In this document: piece by piece, positions 23,701 to 30,262 of the stretch
Layout of the letters: every line of letters starts with the position of its first letter
How positions within the stretch are numbered: the first letter of the stretch is position 1
DNA from: Amyelois transitella
Lineage: Eukaryota; Arthropoda; Insecta; Lepidoptera; Pyralidae
Reading direction: 5' to 3'
DNA: 64,000 nt
Assembly: GCF_032362555.1 (NCBI RefSeq)
Contig: NC_083514.1
Coordinates: 791,001-855,000, forward strand
The notes under the pieces: model-generated
The model's database searches: none
The model's input: only the letters and a program-made list of their open reading frames with translations
Told to the model about the DNA's origin: nothing
Made by a program: the position numbers and the translations under genes

Positions 23701-25704
23701 GACTGAATGGCCACGTTCAGCTATTTGGCTTAATGATAGAATTGAGATTCAAATAGTGACAAGTTGCTAGCCCATCGCCTTAAAAAGAATCCCGAGTTTG
23801 TATCTACGTTTGTACCTATCCCATAGTCGCCTTTTACGACATCCATAGGAAAGAGATGGAGTGGTCCTATTCTTTTTGTATTGGTGCCGGGAACCACACT
23901 GCACTATATTTATGAATATATTTATTCATTTTGTGTAAAATCCCCTTGGGCACATCAAGAAATTGGGAAAGGTAAATCCTTAATGTATTTCAATCTTTGC
24001 AACAAGTTATTACAAGTAAATCGACTCTCATTTTCCAAACAATTTAGTGATTCTGAAATGACGAATGAATAGAAACGTCTTTTGCACGCTGAAATAATAC
24101 GGTTGGTAGCATAATTTTTGTACTGATTCTTTATTATAAGTAAACACATATAATTACGTCTATATGGGGTAGACAGAGCTAACAGTCTTGAAAAGACTGA
24201 TAAGCCACGTTCAGCTGTTTGGCTTAAGACGTATAATTGAGACTTTTACGATGCGTCGCGTAGATTCAAATAGTGACAGGTTACTAGCTCATCGCCTTAA
24301 AGAAGAATCCAAAGTTTATAAGTCTATCCTTTAGTTGTAGTACACTAGTCGCCTTATACGACATTTACTTATATAAGAAGAAACTGATCTACTGACTAAT
24401 GTTAAATAGATATCAAAGTCCAAAAGCTTTGTCTAGAGTTTTGGAAGTGTGGTCTAGGAGTTTACTAACAGAGTTACCCGAAATTCTGGGGAAATGGAAA
24501 TAATCGAGCGGACACAGAGACGTGCTCTAGTAATCTAAATATACATCCATGACTTGCGAGGCAGACAGAGCCAACAGTCTTGAAAAGACTGACAGCCACA
24601 TTCAGCTGTTTGGCTTAATGATAGAATTGATATTCAAATAGTGATAGCTCGCTAGCCCATCGCCTAAAAAGAATCCCAAGTTTGTAAGCCTATCCCTTAG
24701 TCGCCTTTTACAACGTCCATGGGAAAGAGATGGAGTGGTCCAATTATTTATTGTATTTGTGCCGGGAACCACACGGTACATCATCATCATATATCATTCC
24801 ACTTGCCACGATATCTGCACACTTATTTCACTTTATCCACATTCATATTCCCTTCATGTAATGAATTTACTTTTCCTCTTGACCTCCTCACCTTTCGCTA
24901 TAAAATATCATCAATCGTCAATATCGTATATTCAAGTCAGTCAATTAATTTTATCACCTAAAAGTATTTTGTTGTCTAGTTAAAGAGTGGTATTATTATT
25001 TTGTATATAACGTAACGCTAAGACAAAATTTTCAGATACTGTAAACATGGTTAGTAATCCGACAAGCAGAATAAGTAAAATATCAAGATGAGTGTTTTAG
25101 TTACATACATACATACATAAAACCACGCCTCTTTCCCGGAGGGGTAGGCAGAGACTACCTCTTTCCACTTGCCACGATCTCTGCATACTTCCTTCGCTTC
25201 ATCCACATTCATAACTCTCTTCATACAAGCTCGGCGGTTTCGGGTACTTTTGACCTGACCCTTTACCAGGACGTCCTTAATTTGATCAAGACACGTTAGT
25301 TACTAAAACCAAAAAAAATCATAACAAGATACATACCCATCAGGACATCCATCAAGAGCTCCAGGTTCGTATCTTCCAACTTGGAACTTGTCAAAGGCCA
25401 GCTGCACAATATCCCCGTGGGCGCCCCCTCCAGCCGTGAAGGTCAGATGACAGAGAAACGGCGCACGCGGCGCCTCTCTCACAGCAAGCGAGTAGGCGAC
25501 TCCAGCGCGACCGTAATACGTTCGGTTGCATACAGAGCAATGCAAAGGCTCGTCGCTGCCATCCGCGCACTGCGCAGTGCCATCGCAGTAAGCGTCCAGG
25601 CGGACGCAAGCGCCGCTTCGACAAGCAAACTCGGCGACGCCGCACCCGCCCGCGGCGTATTGCCACGCCAGGCAAAATCCCAGCAACGACAGAAGCCAAC
25701 GCAT
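8202..25704 (-). CDS. LDLa/CUB-domain single-pass membrane protein, complete, 12 exons, 1005 aa
   Basis: Coding exons in transcript order: 25337-25704, 19402-19596, 17920-18051, 16514-16636, 15163-15450, 14270-14433, 13246-13382, 12602-12762, 11706-12210, 10976-11199, 9369-9524, 8202-8766. They sum to 3018 nt, every junction keeps phase, and introns are GT-AG (the exon 10 acceptor, CAAG, is weak). Protein: signal peptide 1-19; LDLa 21-56 with six cysteines and DGSDE at 48-52; CUB from about 59 to 205; second CUB from C219 (SPNYPGMYPR); a CUB-like third module from about 370 to 515; cysteine-containing modules in exons 9-11; second LDLa 897-930; transmembrane helix about 938-967; cytoplasmic tail of 38 residues starting with six arginines. 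LDLa and CUB modules bind ligands outside the cell, so a surface receptor or receptor-auxiliary role is inferred. The order differs from Neto (CUB-CUB-LDLa), and I cannot name an orthologue. The exons are GC-rich islands in AT-rich introns loaded with repeats. Confidence 0.88.
9034..9245. repeat. Family A repeat
   Basis: Same subtype as 3368-3583 (ACTCTTTCACGCAAAAACTA). Confidence 0.65.
9538..9720. repeat. Family D repeat (CCGCTTC...GAAGCGG)
   Basis: AGAATAGATTTATTTTCAAA, TGACGTCACATCACTT and a CCGCTTCCAAAGCGCACGTG hairpin. Also at 12948-13170. Confidence 0.6.
9845..9889 (-). mobile_element. Family F 3' fragment
   Basis: ACATATCATCACGCCTGTTT, then CCCATTGGGGTAGGCAGAG; cut by the 27-bp hairpin. 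Confidence 0.55.
9890..9955. repeat. Perfect 27-bp hairpin
   Basis: Arms 9890-9916 and 9929-9955 match perfectly (outer TGAAATTCCATTGATTCGG) around a 12-nt loop. It interrupts a family F fragment just after GGCAGAGACTA. Confidence 0.85.
10662..10935 (-). repeat. Family B copy, near full length
   Basis: Tail-to-head copy ending GTGTCGGGAACCACACGGCA, in intron 10 of the LDLa/CUB gene. Confidence 0.85.
11305..11566 (-). repeat. Family B copy, near full length
   Basis: In the intron between exons 9 and 10 of the LDLa/CUB gene; the head reads CCGGAAACCCGGCACG. Confidence 0.85.
12948..13170. repeat. Family D repeat
   Basis: Best match to 9538-9720; in the LDLa/CUB gene intron 7. Confidence 0.6.
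13412..13726 (-). repeat. Family B copy interrupted by a TAAG-tailed insertion
   Basis: Between GACAGAGCCTGGACAAAGAG and ACTGATAGGCC lies ~60 bp starting TAAGTAAGTAAGTAAATGC and containing TTTATTGTTCACTAAAGG, the tail of another short repeat (13463-13528). Confidence 0.75.
13943..14165 (-). repeat. Family B copy, 5' head missing
   Basis: In intron 6 of the LDLa/CUB gene; ends at GACGGAGTGG. Confidence 0.8.
14475..14691. repeat. Family A repeat, CCCGTGCGAAGCCGGGGCGG subtype
   Basis: ACTAATAATAAAGAGG to GCGGGCCGCTAGTT. Confidence 0.65.
14712..14850. repeat. Family D fragment
   Basis: ACTGCCGCTTCCGAGGCGTC, then AGTGTAGAAGAAGCGG. Confidence 0.5.
14893..15148. repeat. Family A repeat, GTGCCCGCGACTTCG subtype
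   Basis: ACTAGCTGTGCCCGCGACTT to AATATTAGTATAGAT; ends 15 bp from exon 5 of the LDLa/CUB gene. Confidence 0.65.
15838..15905 (-). repeat. Family B fragment
   Basis: Only the 3' end, CACGCCTATATGCCTAGCGG through AGCCAACAGTTTTG. Confidence 0.6.
16035..16135 (-). repeat. Family B fragment
   Basis: The 3' third only, with a shortened GTCTTGCGGGGTAGAG. Confidence 0.65.
16148..16412. repeat. Family A repeat
   Basis: Second copy of the GTGCCCGCGACTTCG subtype. Confidence 0.65.
16664..17420. repeat. Two adjacent family A repeats
   Basis: TACATAGTATAAAATAAAGT...GGGGCGGGTCGCTAGTATAG is followed at once by a second, longer copy ending GGGGCGAGTCGCTAGTC. Confidence 0.6.
17455..17580. repeat. Tail of another interspersed repeat
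   Basis: GAGTACATTTTATTGCAC and AAAGGCGGCCTTATCTCATT, a motif pair common at moth LINE/SINE ends. Confidence 0.4.
18150..18395 (+). repeat. Metulj-like tRNA-derived SINE, full length
   Basis: A-box-like GTGGCGCAGCGGTAGTACGC and B-box GGGTTCGAATCCCGG form a tRNA-like head; the body has GGTCTTGGATGTTTATCTAT and ends TAATTTGTCCGCATATATTT. Not a functional tRNA, as no cloverleaf 3' half follows. Confidence 0.85.
18627..18892 (-). repeat. Family B SINE-like repeat, full-length reference copy
   Basis: Read in sense, the family starts GCCGTGTGGTTCCCGGCACC, passes through CCATGGATGTCGTAAAAGGC, GGGCTAGCAACCTGTCACTA and AAGCCAAATAGCTGAACGTG, and ends CCCCGCAAGGGATATAGACG followed by a (TATG)n tail; about 265 bp. 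No RNA polymerase III box is obvious. The end resembles the 3' end of family F. Confidence 0.85.
19120..19375 (+). repeat. Family B copy, full length
   Basis: CCGTGTGGTTCCCGGCACTA to (TATG)n. Its sequence is very close to the copy at 29993-30262, so both are probably young. Confidence 0.85.
19680..19841 (+). repeat. Family B copy, left part (split by pogo-like element)
   Basis: Runs from the GCCGTGTGG head to AAGCCAAATA, where the pogo-like transposon is inserted. Confidence 0.85.
20241..20360 (+). repeat. Left subterminal iterons of the pogo-like element
   Basis: GGGGTGAATAGAA-like motifs at 20241-20250, 20263-20275, 20285-20297, 20327-20337 and 20348-20360, all in one orientation. The inner half of the TIR carries the same core, as does a further copy at 19869-19882. 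Likely transposase-binding sites. Confidence 0.7.
20504..22651 (+). CDS. Pogo-like transposase (HTH_psq plus DDE_1), 715 aa, intact
   Basis: Residues 1-65 form a Pipsqueak/CENP-B-type helix-turn-helix (DEYLTGNSSLKTIAAKYNIH); 65-140 is a second DNA-binding region (CENP-B-like); the catalytic core has D176 (VNYDETNL), D284 (IGDNLSSH) and D320 (LTQPLDVAFFRPMK), a 35-residue D-D spacing typical of pogo/Tigger/jerky relatives. The C-terminal third is a long lysine/acidic extension with a tandem 34-residue repeat (432-465 and 466-499, each with SEPTAGPSTS). The ATG follows a consensus acceptor by 13 nt. No stop or frameshift is seen. Whether it is active is unknown. Confidence 0.93.
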   Translation: MPRKYKPEPGSKQYKKYDPNVIQEAVDEYLTGNSSLKTIAAKYNIHLSVLYRHSKGQLKCQGGQRALSIDTENYIIEYINVCADWGYPLDSLDLRYIIKMYLDKLGITHKRFKNNLPGPDFFHGFLNRHKEKISQRICQNIKRSRAAVSAAVIKKYFEELEKSLADVPPSNIVNYDETNLADDPGRRKVLTKRGTKYPERVMNHSKASISIMMAGSADGQLLPPYVVYKAQNLYNTWTTNGPKGARYNRTSSGWFDGVIFQDWVQSILIPFFADKPGKKVLIGDNLSSHLSVELIKLCKEENINFVFLPSNSTHLTQPLDVAFFRPMKTAWRQILLKWKKSDGSNETSVPKGCFPKLLKNLMEIIQDNAASNLKAGFKKTGIYPLDPTQVLSRLPDEVTDTERYKDAVDKSVLNLLSEMRYGTMGIKENTRKRKLNVVAGQSVSASTEEDYVESEPTAGPSTSSRKQKRNVVTRPRESASNAEVCVDSEPTAGPSTSKKLQRTLINTEKENLSIQDTIKLQSKVTKKGKGVGKRTKIMKIISTYKDNSMNTNSDITTKLNVTETRNINIETQKSDNSYQQKNIEDDINVDDEIKVGSDISEDCESSFLNMPVYFEDDLVYDKELIIENYLPEISMGSSDKTNFIQNDHSTDRKQEKINIIENLNFFETKENISDIRNYKNISPTAPISILKKNSKPKNYYKDDEAILKVLLDENV
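23171..23218 (-). repeat. Right subterminal iterons of the pogo-like element
   Basis: Inverted copies ATTCACCCC (23171-23179) and TTCTATTCACCC (23188-23199), plus one direct copy GGGTAAATAGAA (23207-23218). They mirror the left cluster. Confidence 0.65.
23402..23492 (+). repeat. Family B copy, right part (split by pogo-like element)
   Basis: Continues TAGCTGAACGTGGCC to the GTATGTATG tail, completing the copy that begins at 19680. Confidence 0.85.
23631..23904 (-). repeat. Family B copy, full length
   Basis: Begins CATACATACATACATATGG and ends GGGAACCACACTGCA. Confidence 0.85.
24144..24375 (-). repeat. Family B copy with small insertions
   Basis: Extra bases occur around 24235-24260 (GACTTTTACGATGCGTCGCG) and 24335-24350. 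Confidence 0.75.
24538..24778 (-). repeat. Family B copy
   Basis: Microsatellite tail reduced; the head is complete (GCCGGGAACCACACGG). Confidence 0.8.
25102..25300 (-). mobile_element. Family F copy
   Basis: (CATA)n start, then the complement of the protein tail; adjoins LDLa/CUB exon 1 on the intron side. Confidence 0.65.
25337..25704 (-). CDS. Exon 1 of LDLa/CUB gene: signal peptide, LDLa 1, start of CUB 1
   Basis: The ATG at 25704 opens MRWLLSLLGFCLAW, a hydrophobic signal peptide, followed directly by an LDLa repeat (C21, C28, C33, C40, C46, C56 and the calcium-binding acidic cluster) and a CUB module starting at C59. The exon ends in phase 2 at a GTATGT donor. A six-codon upstream reading frame (25708-25728) stops three bases before this ATG. 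Confidence 0.88.
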
Positions 25705-25707
25705 GGC

Positions 25708-25728
25708 TCACCGTTTCTTCATCTTCAT
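25708..25728 (-). promoter_or_regulatory. Upstream ORF (MKMKKR) in the 5' leader
   Basis: ATG AAG ATG AAG AAA CGG TGA ends three bases before the main ATG. Ribosomes would have to reinitiate or leak through to reach the receptor ORF. The stop overlaps a GGTGAGC sequence that also resembles a 5' splice site, so the leader could be spliced differently. Confidence 0.45.
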
Positions 25729-25737
25729 TGCACTAAA

Positions 25738-25745
25738 TGACGTCA
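25738..25745. promoter_or_regulatory. CRE-type palindrome TGACGTCA
   Basis: A perfect ATF/CREB consensus lies inside a 14-bp palindrome (AAATGACGTCATTT, 25735-25748), 34 bp upstream of the ATG of the LDLa/CUB gene. Function is inferred from the motif only. Confidence 0.4.
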
Positions 25746-26467
25746 TTTCTTTAAATTTTATCACTTTAGAAGACACGAATGTTAGTTCTCATTTTGCTAT
25801 TGTTAAAATTAATTTGGTGACTTTGAGCAGTCATATTGCGTTGTCATCATTTTTTCACAGCTGTAAAGGTTATTTATGAAGTGATGTAATTGAAAGCTAT
25901 TGGTTCTATATATGTTATACTTATTCATATTCTATGTTTTATCAAAGGTTTTTGATTCAGTTGATTATATAACAAATGTTCCCTAATTCTAACAGTTTGA
26001 TATAAGCATCAGTGATTCGAATATATTAATACCTATTAAGATGTTTCGGAAATAATTCAATAATAATAGATCCTGGTCACTTAATAACTTTTTTGAATAC
26101 GCTTGGGTACCCCCAAGGACCTATAGTAGGCCTTTCATTTTCCTTTAATTTTTAATTAGTTTTCTTTTTTTCTTTTCCTAGATTCCGTTTATTTCACACT
26201 ACCTCAAAAAATAATTCAAAATTTTTGATATAAATAGGATCATACATTTCAACTTTACTTGATATTGTAGCAAACTAAATATTAAAGAATCTTGAACTGT
26301 TTTTAAATTGATTCTCGCGTTAATAATCTAAATATCAAAATAACTTATTGTAGTAATAATATCCTAATCATAGATTTTCCTTTAGAAATCATGCTGTCCC
26401 TAGGTACTAACATAGTTTGTAAGCATTACTAATACAAATGAGTCCTTGTTACTTATATAAATAAAAT

Positions 26468-26491
26468 TCATTCATTCATTCATTCATTCAT
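26468..26491. repeat. (TTCA)n microsatellite
   Basis: Five ATTCATTC-type units inside 25749-26660, which is otherwise AT-rich unique sequence with no gene seen. Confidence 0.8.
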
Positions 26492-26663
26492 AGATTCCTG
26501 TGGAATAACCCTAAATATAACCTGCTTTCTTTTTACGATAATGTTGTCAACCTATTATGTTTAACGAGATACGTTTCATGTCTCATAAATTACCCAAGGC
26601 TAAATGGAAACATATAAGGTGGAAAAACACCTTATTAGGATTGTAGCTAAATGTGTTTTTTGT

Positions 26664-26912
26664 GCCGTGTAGGTACCCGGCACCAATAAAAAAAAGAATA
26701 GGACTACTCCATCTCGTTCCTATGAATGTCGTAAAAGGCGGCTAAAGGATAGGCTTATAAACTTGGGATTCTTCTTTTAGGCGATGGGCTAGCAACCTTT
26801 CAATATTTGAATTTTAGCTCCATACAGCTGAGCTCGGCCTATTAGTCTTGTCTAGACTGTTGGCTCTATCCACCCCGCAAGGGATATAGACCTGATTATA
26901 CGTATGTATGTT
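26664..26912 (+). repeat. Family B copy, full length
   Basis: Head TGCCGTGTAGGTACCCGGCA; tail CGTATGTATG. Confidence 0.85.
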
Positions 26913-27728
26913 ATGTGTATTTTCGTCTGACGGATAATAATAACACTTTAACACCTTATATTAACGATTTTATAGCATTCGCATCGCCAATGCAAAGATT
27001 TTTGATAATATACATATTTCTAATTCGGCTTAATTAATATTTTATTTATTTGTTCGATAAATGAGGACCTGCATGAACCTGCTATTCTGTTATCACTTCT
27101 CAACTATCTAGGAATATAGGTAACTTAAAGATTTATTGAGTTTATCAAAATTCATACGAAATTAAATCGACTGTAAGCGTGTTGAATTAGAAAAATTGCC
27201 ATTAATTACATCAATTTAGGGAACAAACTGTACTGAGCGAGAAATCGCAAAATGTTTTAAATCAAATCTCCTATTTTGTGAATAACATAATTAATATATA
27301 TCACTATGACGGCCCCACATTATGTAAAGGATACTCCCAATTCAATATTTCAAAAATAATTGTTTTACAAAATTTGCAAAAAGTGTTTATATATGAAACC
27401 TAATGTGCATATTGTAGCTCTCAATAAAATATTTTTTGTAACTTCAGTTCCTATGAACTACACGAGATTATAGATATAATTCATTACCCAAAGCCATTCA
27501 ACGTGATTTTCAGCTCCTGATAATTACGCTACGCCCTCCGTGTCGTCCAAACATTAACATAAACCTTCAATACATCATTAAAACATAAATAAGTATCAAA
27601 TTTAGTTAGGTTTTCATGAAAAATTTCAATATTATTAAACGTTTTTATCCAGAACCTTATCACTACATCACAAGACTCCACGAACGCGACACTGCTAAAT
27701 GTAGACCTTTACTCGCGTACGATATAGA
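26913..27728. other. AT-rich sequence, nothing recognised
   Basis: Precedes the GC-rich block; no feature seen. Confidence 0.5.
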
Positions 27729-27935
27729 ATGAGGTGGTAGAAGCCACGCGACTTCAGTCCGCGGGTCACCGCGTTACTGCAGCGGCGGTCAACGGCGCCC
27801 CCCGCCCCGGCCTCCGGGCCTGCGCGCTAGGGCTTCGCCCCGGCCGGGACGACACCCGCCGGCACTCCGCTCCGAGCGCGCGACAGGCGACGTCGATAAA
27901 AGAACTCCCGAATCTCGGACGAAAATTACGTCACG
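27729..27935. promoter_or_regulatory. GC/CpG-rich block, candidate promoter or noncoding first exon
   Basis: This is a sharp GC-rich island in a very AT-rich tract, with many CpGs, an ATCGACGTCG-like core and a TTACGTCA half-CRE near 27925. A plus-strand reading frame (27734-27949) is open, but its product is unlike any family I know and is probably incidental. It lies 2 kb upstream of the LDLa/CUB start, so it could hold that gene's promoter. Confidence 0.3.
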
Positions 27936-28039
27936 CTGTGAGAATATGAATTGGTCTTCGAATTTCTTTAAGCCATATTAATTGGATGTATTGACTTAGC
28001 CGAGGTATAAATCGCTTTTAACGTATTTTTTACTGTTAT

Positions 28040-28170
28040 AAAACTTGGGATTCCTCGTTTAGGCGATGGGCTACCAACCTGTCTATAACTGAATCTCGAT
28101 TCCATCATTAACCCATACAGCTGAACGTGGCGTTTCAGCTCTGTCTCCTTCGTAACGAATGAAAACGTGT
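28040..28170 (+). repeat. Family B fragment
   Basis: From AAACTTGGGATTCC to GAATGAAAACGTG; diverged, without tail. Confidence 0.6.
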
Positions 28171-28202
28171 GTATGTGTTTTAATGTACTGCTGAATATAA
28201 GA

Positions 28203-28348
28203 CCACTTATTCCTATAGATGTCGTAAAAGGCGACTAAGGTATATGCTTATAAACTTGGGATTCTTCTTTTAAGCGATGGGCTAGCAACCTGTCACTATT
28301 TGAATCTCAATTCTAACACGAAGCCAAAAAGCTGAACATGGTCTATCA

Positions 28349-28350
<2 letters not shown>
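28203..28350 (+). repeat. Family B fragment ending in a TA microsatellite
   Basis: From TTCCTATAGATGTCG to GGTCTATCAGTC; the rest is replaced by the (TA)n run. Confidence 0.65.

Positions 28351-28351
<1 letters not shown>

Positions 28352-28424
<73 letters not shown>
28352..28424. repeat. (TA)n microsatellite, ~73 bp
   Basis: Uninterrupted TA dinucleotides; the overlapping tyrosine/isoleucine reading frame is an artefact. Confidence 0.95.
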
Positions 28425-28429
<5 letters not shown>

Positions 28430-28739
28430 GAACATACGAGTATGTTCCTTTCCAACTCGGACTCACAACTATAACAGTAGTTTTAGGCGCTTCAAAATTT
28501 CCCTAGTAACACATATATACATGTCGCAGGAAAATGAAGTAACCAGAGATTTCGCGAAATCCCTAGGGATATCACGAAATCACGGCATATTTTGAATATT
28601 CTTATTTACGACGCCTTCTTACTAAAATAGTCAGTGAAATGTCGTTTCACTAAATTAAATTTAGTGAAATGTCAGAAAAACGGATACCTGTGAGTAAAAA
28701 TCGTCCAATATCAAAAAAAAAATCTCTCTCCCTCTCTCT

Positions 28740-28940
28740 ACCCAAACGGACACAAGTGGGAGCGGAAGGAAGCCGCCGTGGAAGCTGCCGCCGCATCACG
28801 AATATGAGCGAGGGCAGCTCATGCTCCTGGCAACGAAGCGGTAGGCGATGGCACCGTGTGGTTTTAGTGGGTTCAAGCCCCACATAACCCGTCCGGCTTC
28901 CCGTATCCGGCCGGGTAGACGACCACACGTAAAAAAAAAT
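28740..28940 (+). mobile_element. 5'-truncated non-LTR retrotransposon 3' tail (R1/TRAS/SART-like guess)
   Basis: A GC-rich stretch with TTTTAGTGGG...CCCCACATAACC that can form a hairpin, ending in CCACACGT and a run of nine A. It resembles the 3' UTR plus poly(A) of R1-clade elements, and it abuts TTAGG-type repeats, the target of TRAS/SART elements. Family assignment is tentative. Confidence 0.4.
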
Positions 28941-28966
28941 GGTTAGGTTTAGGTTAGGTTAGGTTA
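28941..28966 (+). repeat. Interstitial (TTAGG)n-type telomeric repeat
   Basis: GGTTAGGTTTAGGTTAGGTT continues to 28966: four to five insect telomere-type units, slightly degenerate, immediately after a poly(A) run. Confidence 0.7.
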
Positions 28967-29202
28967 ATAATTATGTAAGTACTTTCAAAAGGACTTAGCA
29001 CGAACCTTTGTCATTCTTTATTTCACTACATTTAGATGAGTGAAATGATATATCACTAGATTGAAATAGTATTTTGTCATATCACTAATAATTTTTTTGA
29101 AAAGAATATGAATTAAAAAGGAATATTCAAAATCATCCGTGATTTCGTGGTATACCTAGGGATTTCGTGAAATCTCTGATATCCTCATTTCTCTGCGACA
29201 TA

Positions 29203-29280
29203 CATATATCACGTCTTAGATAACAGATATATAATAGTTACTACGGGGTAGCCAGAGCAAACAGCCTCGAGACAACTGAA
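29203..29280 (-). repeat. Decayed family B fragment
   Basis: ATATCACGTCTTAGATAACA, then CTACGGGGTAGCCAGAGCAA; it is the right flank of the fold-back element. Confidence 0.5.
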
Positions 29281-29284
29281 GAAA

Positions 29285-29521
29285 ATTTTCAGCATACATA
29301 CATATGGTCACGTCTATATCCCTTGCGGGGTAGACAGACCCAACAGTCTTGCATAGACTGAATGACCACGTTCAGCTATTTGGCTAAATGACAGAATTGA
29401 GATTCAAATAGTGACAGGTTGCTAGCCCATCGCCTAAAAAATAATCCCAAGTTGGTAAGCCTATCCCTTAGTCGCCTTTTACGACATCCATGGGCAAGAG
29501 ATGGACTGGTCCTATTTCTTA
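29285..29521 (-). repeat. Family B copy, 5' head missing
   Basis: CATACATACATATGG to ATGGACTGGTCCTATT. Confidence 0.8.
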
Positions 29522-29992
29522 ATGATGGACATTAAAAAACATGGAAATAGTTAACCAAATAAAAATACAGCGTTAAATTAAAACATTTATTTACAAATTG
29601 TATTCATACAGACGTTTCATTAAATTTATTCGAAATTGACATAATATTACATACGTTCGTAACAAATCCATAGGAGCAATATAACAACCTGGAAATCGCA
29701 ATGAAAATTAATAAATAAATCGAATTAAACTAGATTGACAATAAAAACTAAAGAAAAGACGAATAACATCATTGAAGAAATTTGTTTGTGCGAGTGTCAA
29801 AAATAAACACGAAGAAAATGTTTACATATCAAAAAATATAACATAATTTTTTTTGACAAAAATATAAAATAAAGTCAAGATTAGGATAAAATTGCGACTA
29901 AATATTGGTACTAGAAACGTCCACAACGATCAAACCAAAAGATCCAAGAAATTACATGACATTTTACAAAAGTTTACAAAATATCTAACCGT

Positions 29993-30262
29993 GCCGTGTG
30001 GTTCCCGGCACTATTACAAAAAAGAATAGGACCACTCCATCTCTTTCCCATGGATGTCGTAAAAGGCGACTAAGGGATAGGCTTATAAACTTAGGATTCC
30101 TCTTTTAGGCGATGGGCTAGCAACCTGTCACTATTTGAATCTCGGTTCTATCATTAAGCCAAATAGCTGAACGTGGCCATTCAGTCTTTTCAAGACTGTT
30201 GGCTCTGTCTACCCCGCAAGGGATATAGACGTGATCATATGTATGTATGTATGTATGTATAT
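29993..30262 (+). repeat. Family B copy, full length
   Basis: Ends in five TATG units; nearly identical to the copy at 19120. Confidence 0.85.

Larger units (their letters stand above)
28521..29201. mobile_element. Fold-back element with long imperfect terminal inverted repeats
   Basis: The ends are ATGTCGCAG (28521) and CTGCGACAT (29193-29201). Inverted similarity continues about 160-180 bp inward through GAGATTTCGCGAAATCCC and CACGAAATCACGG, then TTTTGAATATTC and repeated AGTGAAATG motifs. Possible 8-bp duplication ACATATAT at both flanks. The centre holds a retrotransposon-like 3' tail and TTAGG repeats. No transposase. Confidence 0.7.

Noticed and set aside
28338-28595. Reading frame with IYIYIY repeat
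   Set aside because: Translation of the (TA)n microsatellite.
28941-28966. True chromosome end or telomere
   Set aside because: Only four to five units, with ordinary genic sequence on both sides.
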